This document shows positions 16,767 through 26,499 of a stretch of 64,000 bases of DNA, in pieces. A program made the translations under genes and the position numbers. The notes under the pieces are model-generated. The model made no database searches, was not told where the DNA came from, and saw nothing but the letters and a program-made list of their open reading frames with translations. Position 1 is the first letter of the stretch. Each line of letters begins with the position of its first letter. Origin of the DNA: Chryseobacterium gilvum (GTDB lineage: Bacteria > Bacteroidota > Bacteroidia > Flavobacteriales > Weeksellaceae); assembly GCF_025628965.1 (NCBI RefSeq), contig NZ_JAOTEN010000001.1, positions 1,178,001 to 1,242,000 on the forward strand, in the 5' to 3' direction.

Positions 16767-19700
16767 TCAATATCTTTTAGGTTGCTCAGGATCAAATCCT
16801 TTAGGTAATACATTGGGCATATTGGTAGGTGGTATTTTATTTAATCTCAAACTTCCAGAGGCAGGATCTGAAGGTAAACTTGTGTCAAATGGAATGTCAT
16901 ACTTTTTTATAGGTACACCACCTGCATCTTTTTTCCCAGAATTTGAATTATCACTAACACCTGGAATAAACTCTCTCATTCCACCATCTCCAGTTCCAAC
17001 ATAACCTATAACTGGTTTACCAAAACCATTATCTTCCTTTTTACCACTTCCATCAACTAAATCATTTTCATAAGTATCAATATCTCGATCTGAAAATTTA
17101 TTTGCTGAACTGTAATCCCTTCCGTCAATTTTTATAACATCAACATCTCCCGCATGCAAATGTCCATCAGCTACGATTTCACCTAACTTTGAAACATCTG
17201 CAACTTCGCTTGGGCTTACATTACTTGTCATACCTTGTGAGCCTGTTTCAGGTACAGAATAGCTATAATAAGTTTCTCCGCTTTTATCTGTTGCCTGATA
17301 GAACATTGTACGAAGTTCAACATTATAATTAATAGATAATCCATTATATTGTTTTCCGAAGTCAGAAGCTGCCGCCCGTAGATTTTTAAATTTATCTCCT
17401 GGATCCATTACAGCTCTACCGTCAGGATCAATAAATCTAATCGGGTTATTCATTACATAGTTATAAGGTGACCACCTTCTCATTTTCTCCGCTAGTGGAT
17501 CCACAACACCCCATCTTCCAATATCCGGCATATAGAATCTTGCGCCATAATCATACATTCCTGTCTCCTGCAACTCTTTGCCGTTGTACTTATATTGATA
17601 CGGATTCTGAGTGGTGGCTGTATAATTATGTAATAAACCAAAAGGATAATAATTATTCACAGCTACAATCTCTCCGGGTTTCCAGTGATCTGTACAGTTT
17701 GGCGGATTCATCGGGTCTAGAGGTCCGTCACATTCCTGTACGTTATACTGTCTCGGCTGGATAATTCCATCCTTATTGGTATCCGCATAACTCAGTCTCA
17801 CATTCCCTAAATGATCAGTATAATTGTAAATATATGAATTATTTTCAAAATCATAATATCCCTCTGACGTAGGAACAAATTTCAAATCCGAAATCGAAAC
17901 CGGAGGTGTAGGTCCGGTATAAAAACTATACTGGAATCCATCAAGGTACTCCGTTGTCCAGTTTTCTGCTCCGCGGCTATAGCCTTTTGAAACCTTTGTC
18001 CCGTCTGCACGGTACAGATAATTGTAAATTTTTTGATTCTTTCCCGAAGGTCCCGCTAATCTGTCAGGTAGGTTTAAATAATTATACAATATGGTTTCTA
18101 AGCCTTTATCTTTATGACGTGTCATATTTCCATTATCATCATACAACATCTCAGTCGGAACTGCAAAATACGGATATCCTTTGCTGTTACCAATCTGTTC
18201 TTCAGTTACTTTTATCAGCCTGTTTCCCAAATAATCGTATCTCAGGTTATCAATCAACATTGCTGTTGTACCTCCCGGTAAAACGCTTTCTGATCTTCTT
18301 AGTCTTGAAATATTGCCATTCAGGTCATAATCCAGCTTTTCAAAATATTCTTTGGCAGCTTCGCTTCCTTCTTTCTGATAAAATCCTCCGGAAAGCCTGT
18401 TAAGTGGGTCATAAGCATATCCATAACGTTTTAAGGGATCGTTTTCTTCAACTGATGTTTTCCAGGTTATTTCTGAAATATTACCATTATATTTAGGTTT
18501 TACCTCAAGATCAGGAAAATCAGAATTGGGAATCGAGAGACCTTCTACCTGATTATAATTGATCTTGTATCCAAACAGATCGTTTCCTAAATTAGTAGGG
18601 TCATTAATTTTCGTCATCCATCCGCGAATATTATATGTATAATCTACCAACTGAAGACCGCTTCCCAAAACGGTTCCGCCTACTTTCTTGGTTTTCAGCT
18701 GCGACAGCTCGTTGTATTCATTCTGAACCAAAATCTCTTCCGCATTATTGTCTACCTTATGTTTGTGAACAAGCAGCCTGTTCTGCGCATCATATTCAAA
18801 ATTTTCGCTGATCATTTTTTCGGTATCCGAGCTAAGTCTTTTATGCTTAGTAATGACCTGCTGTGGAGTTCCTGAAAAATCAAGCAAAGATTCTGTTTTG
18901 GTATAGCCTCCTAAATGATTGATTGAATGAGTCGCAATTGCTCTTCCTTTACGGTCGTACCAAATATAGTTCTTAGTCCAGTTATCATCTTCAATATTTT
19001 TTATAAAGTTCATTACAGGAAGACCTTTGGTATTAATACTGGTTCCTGTAATATTATCGGTTATAACGGGGATATTGAACACTGTTGTAGGAAAAGCAGG
19101 ATTAAAATTATAAGGAGCATAAGTATCGTAATAGTTGACGCTAAGCAGCTTTACATATTTTGTTTCTGCAGGATAGGCCAGAAAGCCCCGATAGTGAACA
19201 TCCATTCCATCTAACGTAAATGAAGTTGACGAGATTCTGGGAACGTTGTTGCTTCCAAAGGTTTCCACGTCCACTTGTTCTGCTGATCTTCCTCCTCCTG
19301 TACTTATTCCCGTAAAAGCAACGCGGCCAAATTGATCATACTTGGTAAACAGCCATTGACCTTTAGATTCAAGATTGGCATCTCTTGTAGCCACTACACG
19401 ATCTTGCTTATCATACACCATATATTCCCAACTTTTGCCAGGAAGCTTCTTTTCAACCAGTCGGTTTCTGCCATCATATCGGTACTGGTAACAAAGGTTA
19501 TTGAGTAACGCCCCATCGATAGAAGCCGATACGGAGGCTAAAGGTGGTATTACAAACGCCAGTTGGTTATATTCATTATACACATAATAGGTGTCTGCAT
19601 TGTCTGTGGCAGAAAGTGCTTTTCTCACCAGAATGACCTGTCCCTGTCCGTTTTTGAACTCAATAGTCTTATTGCCGTCTTCATCGGTGACCGTGGTTTT

Positions 19701-20288
19701 ATACAACCGGGAAGCTTTATAGTTTCCGTTCTCGGAATTGCTGTCCGAAGCCATGCTCAACACCGAAGAAGTCGCGCCATTTACCCACGTTGTGGTAGTT
19801 ACGTATTTTTTAACTTCTCCCTCACTATTTGCAGCATACTCAAACTTTACAGGCTTGTTGTTCCAGTCGTTGCCCACCTGTTTCTGCTCCAGGACCCTGT
19901 CTAAAGGAGAGTTTTCCAGAAGCTTGTCAGCATAGATCTTTTCAGATCCATATACAGAAGAAGCATTTCCCAAGGGGGAAGAAACAATGGCTCCATTCAG
20001 TGTAGAAGACTGAGGAATGGGAAGATAATCTTTGACCTGTCTTCCGAAGCCGTCATATTCAATGTGCGTCACCACATCTTTTCCCAGGGGTGAAGCTTTG
20101 ACGTTCACCAACTGTTTCGGTCTTCCTAAGCCGTCAAAATACTGAACAGTTTCCAAAGTTTTGGGATTGAGAAGTGAAGGATCGGATAAATACGTTTTAG
20201 AATAGACATAATTTTCCGTCGGGGTTAGCTGCGCATGCACAAGACCTGCGACTAAAAGCGTACTGATGGGGATGAATATTTTTTTCAT
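16767..20288 (-). CDS. RHS/YD-repeat toxin 1 with DUF4329/JAB-like C-terminal tip
   Basis: The protein has 1173 residues with a signal peptide (LLVAGLVHAQ). After it comes a DUF6443-like region ([20 protein letters not shown]), many YD repeats, and the RHS-associated core ([36 protein letters not shown]) ending at [11 protein letters not shown] near residue 958. The last ~215 residues are the variable tip. HLH at about 1043-1045 followed by KFSDRDI resembles DUF4329/JAB-type metal sites (HxH, then S-x-x-D). It lies 7 bp after the SpvB-like gene and is followed immediately by its immunity candidate. Confidence 0.88.
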   Translation of the reverse strand: MKKIFIPISTLLVAGLVHAQLTPTENYVYSKTYLSDPSLLNPKTLETVQYFDGLGRPKQLVNVKASPLGKDVVTHIEYDGFGRQVKDYLPIPQSSTLNGAIVSSPLGNASSVYGSEKIYADKLLENSPLDRVLEQKQVGNDWNNKPVKFEYAANSEGEVKKYVTTTTWVNGATSSVLSMASDSNSENGNYKASRLYKTTVTDEDGNKTIEFKNGQGQVILVRKALSATDNADTYYVYNEYNQLAFVIPPLASVSASIDGALLNNLCYQYRYDGRNRLVEKKLPGKSWEYMVYDKQDRVVATRDANLESKGQWLFTKYDQFGRVAFTGISTGGGRSAEQVDVETFGSNNVPRISSTSFTLDGMDVHYRGFLAYPAETKYVKLLSVNYYDTYAPYNFNPAFPTTVFNIPVITDNITGTSINTKGLPVMNFIKNIEDDNWTKNYIWYDRKGRAIATHSINHLGGYTKTESLLDFSGTPQQVITKHKRLSSDTEKMISENFEYDAQNRLLVHKHKVDNNAEEILVQNEYNELSQLKTKKVGGTVLGSGLQLVDYTYNIRGWMTKINDPTNLGNDLFGYKINYNQVEGLSIPNSDFPDLEVKPKYNGNISEITWKTSVEENDPLKRYGYAYDPLNRLSGGFYQKEGSEAAKEYFEKLDYDLNGNISRLRRSESVLPGGTTAMLIDNLRYDYLGNRLIKVTEEQIGNSKGYPYFAVPTEMLYDDNGNMTRHKDKGLETILYNYLNLPDRLAGPSGKNQKIYNYLYRADGTKVSKGYSRGAENWTTEYLDGFQYSFYTGPTPPVSISDLKFVPTSEGYYDFENNSYIYNYTDHLGNVRLSYADTNKDGIIQPRQYNVQECDGPLDPMNPPNCTDHWKPGEIVAVNNYYPFGLLHNYTATTQNPYQYKYNGKELQETGMYDYGARFYMPDIGRWGVVDPLAEKMRRWSPYNYVMNNPIRFIDPDGRAVMDPGDKFKNLRAAASDFGKQYNGLSINYNVELRTMFYQATDKSGETYYSYSVPETGSQGMTSNVSPSEVADVSKLGEIVADGHLHAGDVDVIKIDGRDYSSANKFSDRDIDTYENDLVDGSGKKEDNGFGKPVIGYVGTGDGGMREFIPGVSDNSNSGKKDAGGVPIKKYDIPFDTSLPSDPASGSLRLNKIPPTNMPNVLPKGFDPEQPKRY

Positions 20289-20295
20289 GGTCGTG

Positions 20296-23200
20296 TTAGT
20301 TTTTGTAATTATACTTGAATTCTTTCAGCAGTTTTCCGGAAGCATCATTCTCGCGGATCTCTTTTAATCGGTTGGCTGGATCATACAGATATACTTCACG
20401 GATTCCTGATGGAGGGGTAATGCTTGTAACCCCGATCAGGGGATCATAGGTATAAGTGGTAATCTGGTAATTTGACAGAGCAGAATTCTTTCTGAATGTG
20501 TCTAAAGCAGTTAATAAATCAGGTTCATTGGCAGGAATAGAAGCGTCAACATCTGATGCAGTAATAATGGCTGTTAATAAACTATTGATCTGAGAATATT
20601 CTACTCCAACAATCTTTGCAATAGGTTGGGTAGAATTATAACCCCAGACAATTGAAACAGGAATGCCGTCTTTTGTGGTATACTGCTGTAAATTCCCCTT
20701 ACTGTCATATAAATCATACGTGATTTCTGTAGACGGAGTGCTATTCTGAAGATCAAAAGATAATACCGAACTTGGAAATAGATCGCTGACGTTATTATAA
20801 AGTGTTTCAACTTTAGAAAGTGTTTGGCTATTCTTTTTAACTTCTGTTTCAAGTGGAATCCCAATCATATTGGCATTAATTAATCTCGTATTTGACTTTT
20901 CGTGTGCATATTTGTAGTTTGTGACACTTGAATTTCCGTCCGGAAAAAGCTGGGTTATTGACATCGGATAATCTCTGGTATTATATAGATTATTCGTAGT
21001 GATTATGACCGAACTTTGTATACCATTTTTATAGAAATAAGATTTTTCTATTTTTTGTGCAGGTAATGTAACACCAAATTTTTCAAAATTTTTATAAGGC
21101 GTTGTCAACGCACAGCTGCCACCAACTTGGCTAATTAAGGACTGACAACTGCCGAAGGAAAAAAGTTCAGCAACCATATTATTTGAATATAAATCCTTTA
21201 GTTTTACTCCGTCAACTTTTTCGTATTCTGAACTTACATAATCTGTTGTAGTTTCTGATAAAAGCTGATTATCTGAATCGTATTTTTTTTCAGATACAAG
21301 CTGACCTCTTAAATAATCCTGATTAGGAATAGGAAGAGGTGGAAGCTGAATTAAAATTAGGGCTTCATTTGGATAATCGATCGGTGATCTAAATGTATAT
21401 TCTGTTCTGCCTTTTTCATGATTATCATTATCAATTTGCTTGACAGTAACATATTTATATCCTACATCTGCGCCTTGTGTTTTTTGTACAGGGAGAATAT
21501 TGTAATCAGTAGTGATGTCAAAATCTGCACTGTACATCATGGTGGCATTATTAAGCTTATTTCTATACGCATAGCTTTCAGAAAGCTTAAAAATCGGCTT
21601 CGGAAATACCAGAGCTCCACTTGTTCTTAAAGGATCATCAAGATTAGAATAGTCGTAGGTGTATTTTTTTGAAAAGATAGTTGAAGATGGATTTTCTAGA
21701 TATACTAAATCTTTGATTCTTAGACCTCCTCCTTTAGAAATCTTAACGTCTACGTATGTAGTTTCTGTCGTGCGTGCTACAAACGTATCATTAGTCGGGG
21801 CAGGATTTGATGGACCATAGTCACCGCTTAACGAGGCATAATAGATTCCAGGTTGTAAATAAACGCTTGTATTAAATTCTGATATTATAGAACCGTCAGG
21901 ATTTGGATTATTAACCATACATGCAGGCGGCTGCACTTTATTACACGTTTGTGCTGAATATTGAAATTCATATACAGCAGGAGAAAATGTATTATCTGCG
22001 TTTTTCTTGAATATTCTGAGTTTCCAGTTAAAGTATATTAAATTTCCCAATAACATCTGAAGGTTTACTGATTGGGCTGACTGAATATTAAAAAATTCTT
22101 GTTTATCTGTGGGATGAAATTGAGAGAAATTAATATATGCCTCATAGTCATTGTTCATGGTATATCCCGTTACCGGTGTCATAGCAACGCTTTCCGTAGG
22201 ATGATAACTGTATTCATTTTCATCAAAGGTAAAAACAGACTTGCCTTTTGTAGGATACGTTATTGATTTGATAACATCTGTAGTAATTGCATTGTCTAAA
22301 CTCAATCCTGATGTCGATGTATAATATCCCCAATCATCTTTTTTCAATACAGATGCATTGATATTATAGTCTAAAAGATATTCAGAATTTTGACTGTTTG
22401 GAGCTATTTTTGTAATTTTTTTCAGCAATAGCTTCTTTAGCAGTTGTGTAGTACCATTAGTGTTTTCATAATTCACATTCGAATAATCATAATCCATGAT
22501 ATATTTATCCGTATATGACGATGGCGTCTGACCGATATAATTGGTCTGAACAGACTTTAACTTGTATAAATTGACAGATTCATTATAATTTGAATCCTGT
22601 CTTCCCTGTTCATAATTTAGATATACTGTTCCTTTTCCTTTCACCTCAATACTGGTCAGTAAACGGGTTAACGATATATTGTATATATTCTGTACTTCAA
22701 TAGCTCCAGGTATACTTCCGTCCGGACTCTGTAATTGCCCTGTAGCTCCTGTATAATTGGTGTAATTGACATTTCCTGCCAGTCTTGTAGTAGTGGTTGG
22801 TACATCATAAAACTTCACCCATGATGAAAGATCATATTTAAATTCCACCAAATTGGTATTATTCTGATCATTGATTTTTACTAAATGAAATGATGTAAAA
22901 TAATCTGCAATTTCCGTGTCTGGAATTATATTACCCGTACCGGTTGTCATCCCTATTTTTATATTGGCGATGCTTTTTTGAGATTTTTCCATGGCATCAA
23001 ATAAATATTGGATTCCTTTATCATCGATGATGGTAAATGATTTTATTGCCCCGGTCGTACTGTCTTCAGCACATGATATTTTCAAATTGTTTTTATCTAA
23101 CTTTTCAACTGTATACGTACCGTCCGCATTTTTCACAACATAAAATCGACCGGATTGGCCCATGAAGTTATATTGATAAAGATCATATTCAGTATCGAAC

Positions 23201-23712
23201 TTCCCAATTCCGGTATCAAAAGTATAATCATTATAGTTAAAAGAGTAATCATTGTTTATGATTTTGTAAGTAGGATTTGATGCTTTATTGTAAATTCCAT
23301 ATTTAACTTTAGGAGGGTTTGAGAATCCAATGAGTCTGCTTTTCTCGTCGGGTCCCCCACCTCTGACCGTTCTTGAAATAGTTCCCCCCGCTATTAAGCT
23401 CCAACCCAATCCTGTTTCTCCGGATTTATCATCCGGTTTGGCATTCAGGGGATGATATTTAAGCTGTACGCTAACAGTAACATTTTTATTGGTGGTGGAA
23501 ATATTAACCAGCGGTAAACTTATATCGGGAATTCCTGTGTAATAACTTACCGGTACTTCTTCAAACTTCATCAAATTATTTGAAGTCGGAGCTGCGGGAA
23601 ACATTTCATTGATATTTCCTACGTAGCTTTTTTCAACATCTCCCGATGAGGATTGTGCCTTTGTAATAGATGCTGCTATTAGCAATAAAATAAATAATAT
23701 GTTATTCTTCAT
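20296..23712 (-). CDS. SpvB-like secreted RHS-companion protein 1
   Basis: The protein has 1138 residues from the methionine at 23712 (MKNNILFILLLIAASITKAQ is the signal peptide); the frame extends 10 codons further into the upstream gene and is not used. The first third resembles SpvB/TcaC-type proteins: PVSYYTGIPDISLPL, then GETGLGWSL and ISRTVRGGG. The C-terminus carries YD repeats (TYDPLIGVTSITPP, YLYDPANRLKEI). In Tc toxins a SpvB-type B subunit forms a shell with the RHS C subunit. A similar partnership here is an inference from order and domain type. Confidence 0.8.
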   Translation of the reverse strand: MKNNILFILLLIAASITKAQSSSGDVEKSYVGNINEMFPAAPTSNNLMKFEEVPVSYYTGIPDISLPLVNISTTNKNVTVSVQLKYHPLNAKPDDKSGETGLGWSLIAGGTISRTVRGGGPDEKSRLIGFSNPPKVKYGIYNKASNPTYKIINNDYSFNYNDYTFDTGIGKFDTEYDLYQYNFMGQSGRFYVVKNADGTYTVEKLDKNNLKISCAEDSTTGAIKSFTIIDDKGIQYLFDAMEKSQKSIANIKIGMTTGTGNIIPDTEIADYFTSFHLVKINDQNNTNLVEFKYDLSSWVKFYDVPTTTTRLAGNVNYTNYTGATGQLQSPDGSIPGAIEVQNIYNISLTRLLTSIEVKGKGTVYLNYEQGRQDSNYNESVNLYKLKSVQTNYIGQTPSSYTDKYIMDYDYSNVNYENTNGTTQLLKKLLLKKITKIAPNSQNSEYLLDYNINASVLKKDDWGYYTSTSGLSLDNAITTDVIKSITYPTKGKSVFTFDENEYSYHPTESVAMTPVTGYTMNNDYEAYINFSQFHPTDKQEFFNIQSAQSVNLQMLLGNLIYFNWKLRIFKKNADNTFSPAVYEFQYSAQTCNKVQPPACMVNNPNPDGSIISEFNTSVYLQPGIYYASLSGDYGPSNPAPTNDTFVARTTETTYVDVKISKGGGLRIKDLVYLENPSSTIFSKKYTYDYSNLDDPLRTSGALVFPKPIFKLSESYAYRNKLNNATMMYSADFDITTDYNILPVQKTQGADVGYKYVTVKQIDNDNHEKGRTEYTFRSPIDYPNEALILIQLPPLPIPNQDYLRGQLVSEKKYDSDNQLLSETTTDYVSSEYEKVDGVKLKDLYSNNMVAELFSFGSCQSLISQVGGSCALTTPYKNFEKFGVTLPAQKIEKSYFYKNGIQSSVIITTNNLYNTRDYPMSITQLFPDGNSSVTNYKYAHEKSNTRLINANMIGIPLETEVKKNSQTLSKVETLYNNVSDLFPSSVLSFDLQNSTPSTEITYDLYDSKGNLQQYTTKDGIPVSIVWGYNSTQPIAKIVGVEYSQINSLLTAIITASDVDASIPANEPDLLTALDTFRKNSALSNYQITTYTYDPLIGVTSITPPSGIREVYLYDPANRLKEIRENDASGKLLKEFKYNYKN

Positions 23713-23719
23713 CTGAGTT

Positions 23720-25261
23720 TTATTTTTTAATGATTTTCGCATTTGCGGTCTTGTTGGAATCGGTTTTTATAGTGATAAGATAAGCGCCCTGAATCAGGTT
23801 CTGGGTATTGATCTTCGTCACTTTATTCTTGGTTTTTAAACTCTGCAGCTGTCTTCCACCCATATCGTAGACGATAATATCCGCTTCCTTGAAGTCAAAC
23901 CCGATCTCTACATAACAGTAATCAGATACAGGGTTTGGATAGATCCTGATGTCCTGCTTTTCGATTAATTGGTTCAGCTGTTCATCACCCAGCTTGACGA
24001 TCTTCCAGTTTTCCTTTCCCAGTTCCTCGGCGCTGGTTCCGGCCAGAATAATCGAGCCGTCCCGGTTGAGTTTCAGATCCGATAGCCGCTCCTCCTTCTG
24101 CCTTTTCTCTCCCTTCACATGCTTGCGCCACTGCTCATTGCCGTTCTCATCCAGGTACAGCATCCAGAACGTTTCATCATCCGCTTCCATTCTTCCTTCC
24201 GCCTGCGTGTAGCCGCCTAACAATATACCTTTTGAGCTTTTTTCATCTCCGGTTTTTACTACGTTCATTCCCATCAAGACATCCCGGTTTTTAAAGCTGT
24301 AGGATTTCTGCCATAATTCTTCTCCTCTCTCGTTTAATGCAATCAGCCACACATCCGTCCCTTCTTCGATTCCCACGGTTTTATTGCCTGATCTTTCTGA
24401 TCTGGATTCTCCGCCAATGACATAACCGGTTGTCGTTAAAGCCAGTGTCCTCAAATGGTCATCGCCTTTTCCGCCATAGTTCTTTTCCCATTCCACTTTG
24501 CCGTCTTTACTGAGCTTGATGATCCAGTAATCGCCTTCCCCGAAGTTTTCGGTTTTCTTAGAACCTCCGACATTACTTCTTGAATAAATGCCGAGTAAAG
24601 CGCCGCCGTCTCTGGTGGGAATCATTTTCTCTACCTCGTCCATCCCTTTTCCGCCTATGATCAGTTGGGAGGTTTCTTTCCCGTTTTTATCGAGTTTTGT
24701 AATCCACACATCTTTCGAACCGTAGCCTTTTGAGGAGTTCAGAACATTTCCCGCTACCATAAATCCTAAATCCGTGGTCTGAATTACCGCTTTGGCTTCT
24801 TCATCGGAAACGCTTCCCAAAGTTTTCTGCCACAGTTCGTCCCCGAATTCATTCAGCCTGATCAGCCATGCATCCGATCCTCCTTTGGAGTCTTCTTTTT
24901 TATCCAATGATTTCCCGGAAAACGAGGTTCCCGCCAAAAGAAAACCGCCTTCCTGCGTCGCTACCGTTGCTGAAAGAAAATCATGGTTCTGGCCCGAGAA
25001 ATATTTTTCCCAGACTTCTTCACCCTGTTGGTTAAGCTTTACGACATGGAAATCATAACCTGTATTTTGTTTGCTTTCTGAGGAAAGTTTTTTGGATTGA
25101 ATGGAGCTGCCGGTAATTAAATATTGCTGATCGATGGTGGTGGTCACCTGCGAGAGAAAATCCTGCGTGGAGGAAGAAATATCTTTCTGCCAAAGCACTT
25201 CTTGTGCAGAAACGAAGGCAGCGCTGCACAGAAGCAGTGCACTGAGAAAGTGTTTTTTCAT
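23720..25261 (-). CDS. T9SS-sorted beta-propeller-like secreted protein 1
   Basis: The protein has 513 residues with a signal peptide (LLLCSAAFVSAQ). About six repeats of the form GGSDAWLIRLNEFGDELWQK / GFMVAGN suggest a beta-propeller. The final ~75 residues form a type A T9SS sorting domain (IYPNPVSDYCYVEI, VYDMGGRQLQSLK, ending KIIKK), which directs outer-membrane export and surface attachment. It is the first gene of the operon and overlaps by one nucleotide-scale spacing into the SpvB-like gene. Its near-identical paralogue heads operon 2. Confidence 0.9.
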   Translation of the reverse strand: MKKHFLSALLLCSAAFVSAQEVLWQKDISSSTQDFLSQVTTTIDQQYLITGSSIQSKKLSSESKQNTGYDFHVVKLNQQGEEVWEKYFSGQNHDFLSATVATQEGGFLLAGTSFSGKSLDKKEDSKGGSDAWLIRLNEFGDELWQKTLGSVSDEEAKAVIQTTDLGFMVAGNVLNSSKGYGSKDVWITKLDKNGKETSQLIIGGKGMDEVEKMIPTRDGGALLGIYSRSNVGGSKKTENFGEGDYWIIKLSKDGKVEWEKNYGGKGDDHLRTLALTTTGYVIGGESRSERSGNKTVGIEEGTDVWLIALNERGEELWQKSYSFKNRDVLMGMNVVKTGDEKSSKGILLGGYTQAEGRMEADDETFWMLYLDENGNEQWRKHVKGEKRQKEERLSDLKLNRDGSIILAGTSAEELGKENWKIVKLGDEQLNQLIEKQDIRIYPNPVSDYCYVEIGFDFKEADIIVYDMGGRQLQSLKTKNKVTKINTQNLIQGAYLITIKTDSNKTANAKIIKK

Positions 25262-25356
25262 GTTAGGTTATTAATTTATTGTTTGCTAATTTAACTTTTT
25301 TAACGTATATTATAATATCATTAATGAGATTTAATATAATGTATCATATAACTTTA

Positions 25357-25390
25357 CAAAGCTAATATGGTAATGCGACAGAACTCGACG
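25357..25390 (-). promoter_or_regulatory. Upstream element of RHS operon 1
   Basis: On the minus strand TAGCTTTG (25357-25364) matches the Bacteroidota -7 consensus TAnnTTTG, 96 bases from the start codon. Just upstream, 25363-25384 reads as a block shared with operon 2 (core TTCTGTCGC, then CCATA). The remaining ~120 bases to 25550 hold no gene. Confidence 0.5.
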
Positions 25391-25550
25391 TAATAAATAT
25401 TATTATAAAAAGTGATAACTTAATCTTCCCATATTAGCAACAGCATGTCAATATGCACTATTACCAATCAATCCAGCACTTTCTAACATATTGAGATTTA
25501 CCTGTTTTCAAATAATGATAATTTTTTGCAAACGCTTAATATAAGTGTTG

Positions 25551-25910
25551 TTAAAGGCAGTGTGATAATCCGGAATAATTACCGGAATCATCCGTCACCG
25601 ATTTCAGCCAGTTGGTTCCCAGATAATCATAGAAAAGGTTATCGATCTGCTCCGCTCCCGCGACTCCTTTTGCTTTTCTTTGAAGGGCAGTAATGTTTCC
25701 GTTCAGATCATAGCTCATTTCTTCATTAAAGAAACCGTTTTCAGGAACCGAAGTTCCCGGCTCTGAATAGAGTCCTTTTTTCAATCTGTTTAAGCCATCA
25801 TACTGGTAAGAATACCTTCTGTTTACTCCATCCACAGATGTTCTCCAGTCGATCTCAGCAATATTGCCATTATCCGGTATGTAGAATCTTGCTCCATAAT
25901 CATAAGCCAC
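25551..25910 (-). pseudogene. Chimeric RHS core fragment
   Basis: The frame opens with [11 protein letters not shown], the late RHS-core motif, and switches directly to [15 protein letters not shown], which in intact genes lies ~300 residues earlier. It then runs through [18 protein letters not shown] to YDYLGTNWLKSVTDD and stops. There is no tip. It begins inside the hairpin that follows the 25.9-kb immunity gene (arms AAGCCAC/GTGGCTT at 25904-25927), so a recombination cut that terminator off from its usual tail. Confidence 0.8.
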
Positions 25911-25931
25911 TTCTTTTGCAGTGGCTTTCTT

Positions 25932-26498
25932 TTATTTCTTTATATAATCGCTTATATGAAGATTATCAAAAGGGACATATACTTCATTTATTTCGGAAAT
26001 ATCATTAATATCCCATTCCATTGAGTTTGTAAAGATTCCCTGGTTAGTTTTATCTACTCGAAAGAATACTCCACTAATATTAAAGACTTTTAACACTACT
26101 TTTTCTCCTGTATTTAATGTAATTTCATCTGTAGGAGAAATACTTTCAAACCTTTGAGTAACATCAGATATAAAAGAGTTGTTTTTATTTTCAAAGGAAT
26201 TAGTTTGTGAAGAATCCATACATTCAGATAACATTTTTTTATATCCTTTTATTAGGTACGGACTATATATACCTTTACTATAAAAGCTACTTATAAATGA
26301 GCCTACATCTTTCTTGTTGAAATTAGTTAAATCATAATTCTCAAAAACCCCTATCATTTTTACAGGGTAAGTTTTTTTTGATTTAATTTCAAATCCAACA
26401 TAATAAATGTTCTTTTTCGTTATAGTATCACATCTTAGTACTTGTGAACTACATTGTATATTCATTAATAATATTAACAAAGAAAATAACTGTTTCAT
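25932..26498 (-). CDS. Exported immunity candidate for the metzincin-type RHS tip
   Basis: The protein has 188 residues. The ATG at 26498 lies one base beyond the upstream RHS stop, so the longer frame opening at 26564 is not used. The N-terminus MKQLFSLLILLMNIQCSSQ is a signal peptide, possibly a weak lipobox. The rest is not a recognised family (KKDVGSFISSFYSKGIY, TGEKVVLKVFNISGVFFRVD). Its position, size and export signal match the other immunity candidates here. Confidence 0.6.
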   Translation of the reverse strand: MKQLFSLLILLMNIQCSSQVLRCDTITKKNIYYVGFEIKSKKTYPVKMIGVFENYDLTNFNKKDVGSFISSFYSKGIYSPYLIKGYKKMLSECMDSSQTNSFENKNNSFISDVTQRFESISPTDEITLNTGEKVVLKVFNISGVFFRVDKTNQGIFTNSMEWDINDISEINEVYVPFDNLHISDYIKK

Positions 26499-26499
26499 T

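Noticed and set aside
20601..20864. Minus-strand ORF within the SpvB-like gene 1 in another frame
   Set aside because: It is a low-complexity shadow of the real frame.
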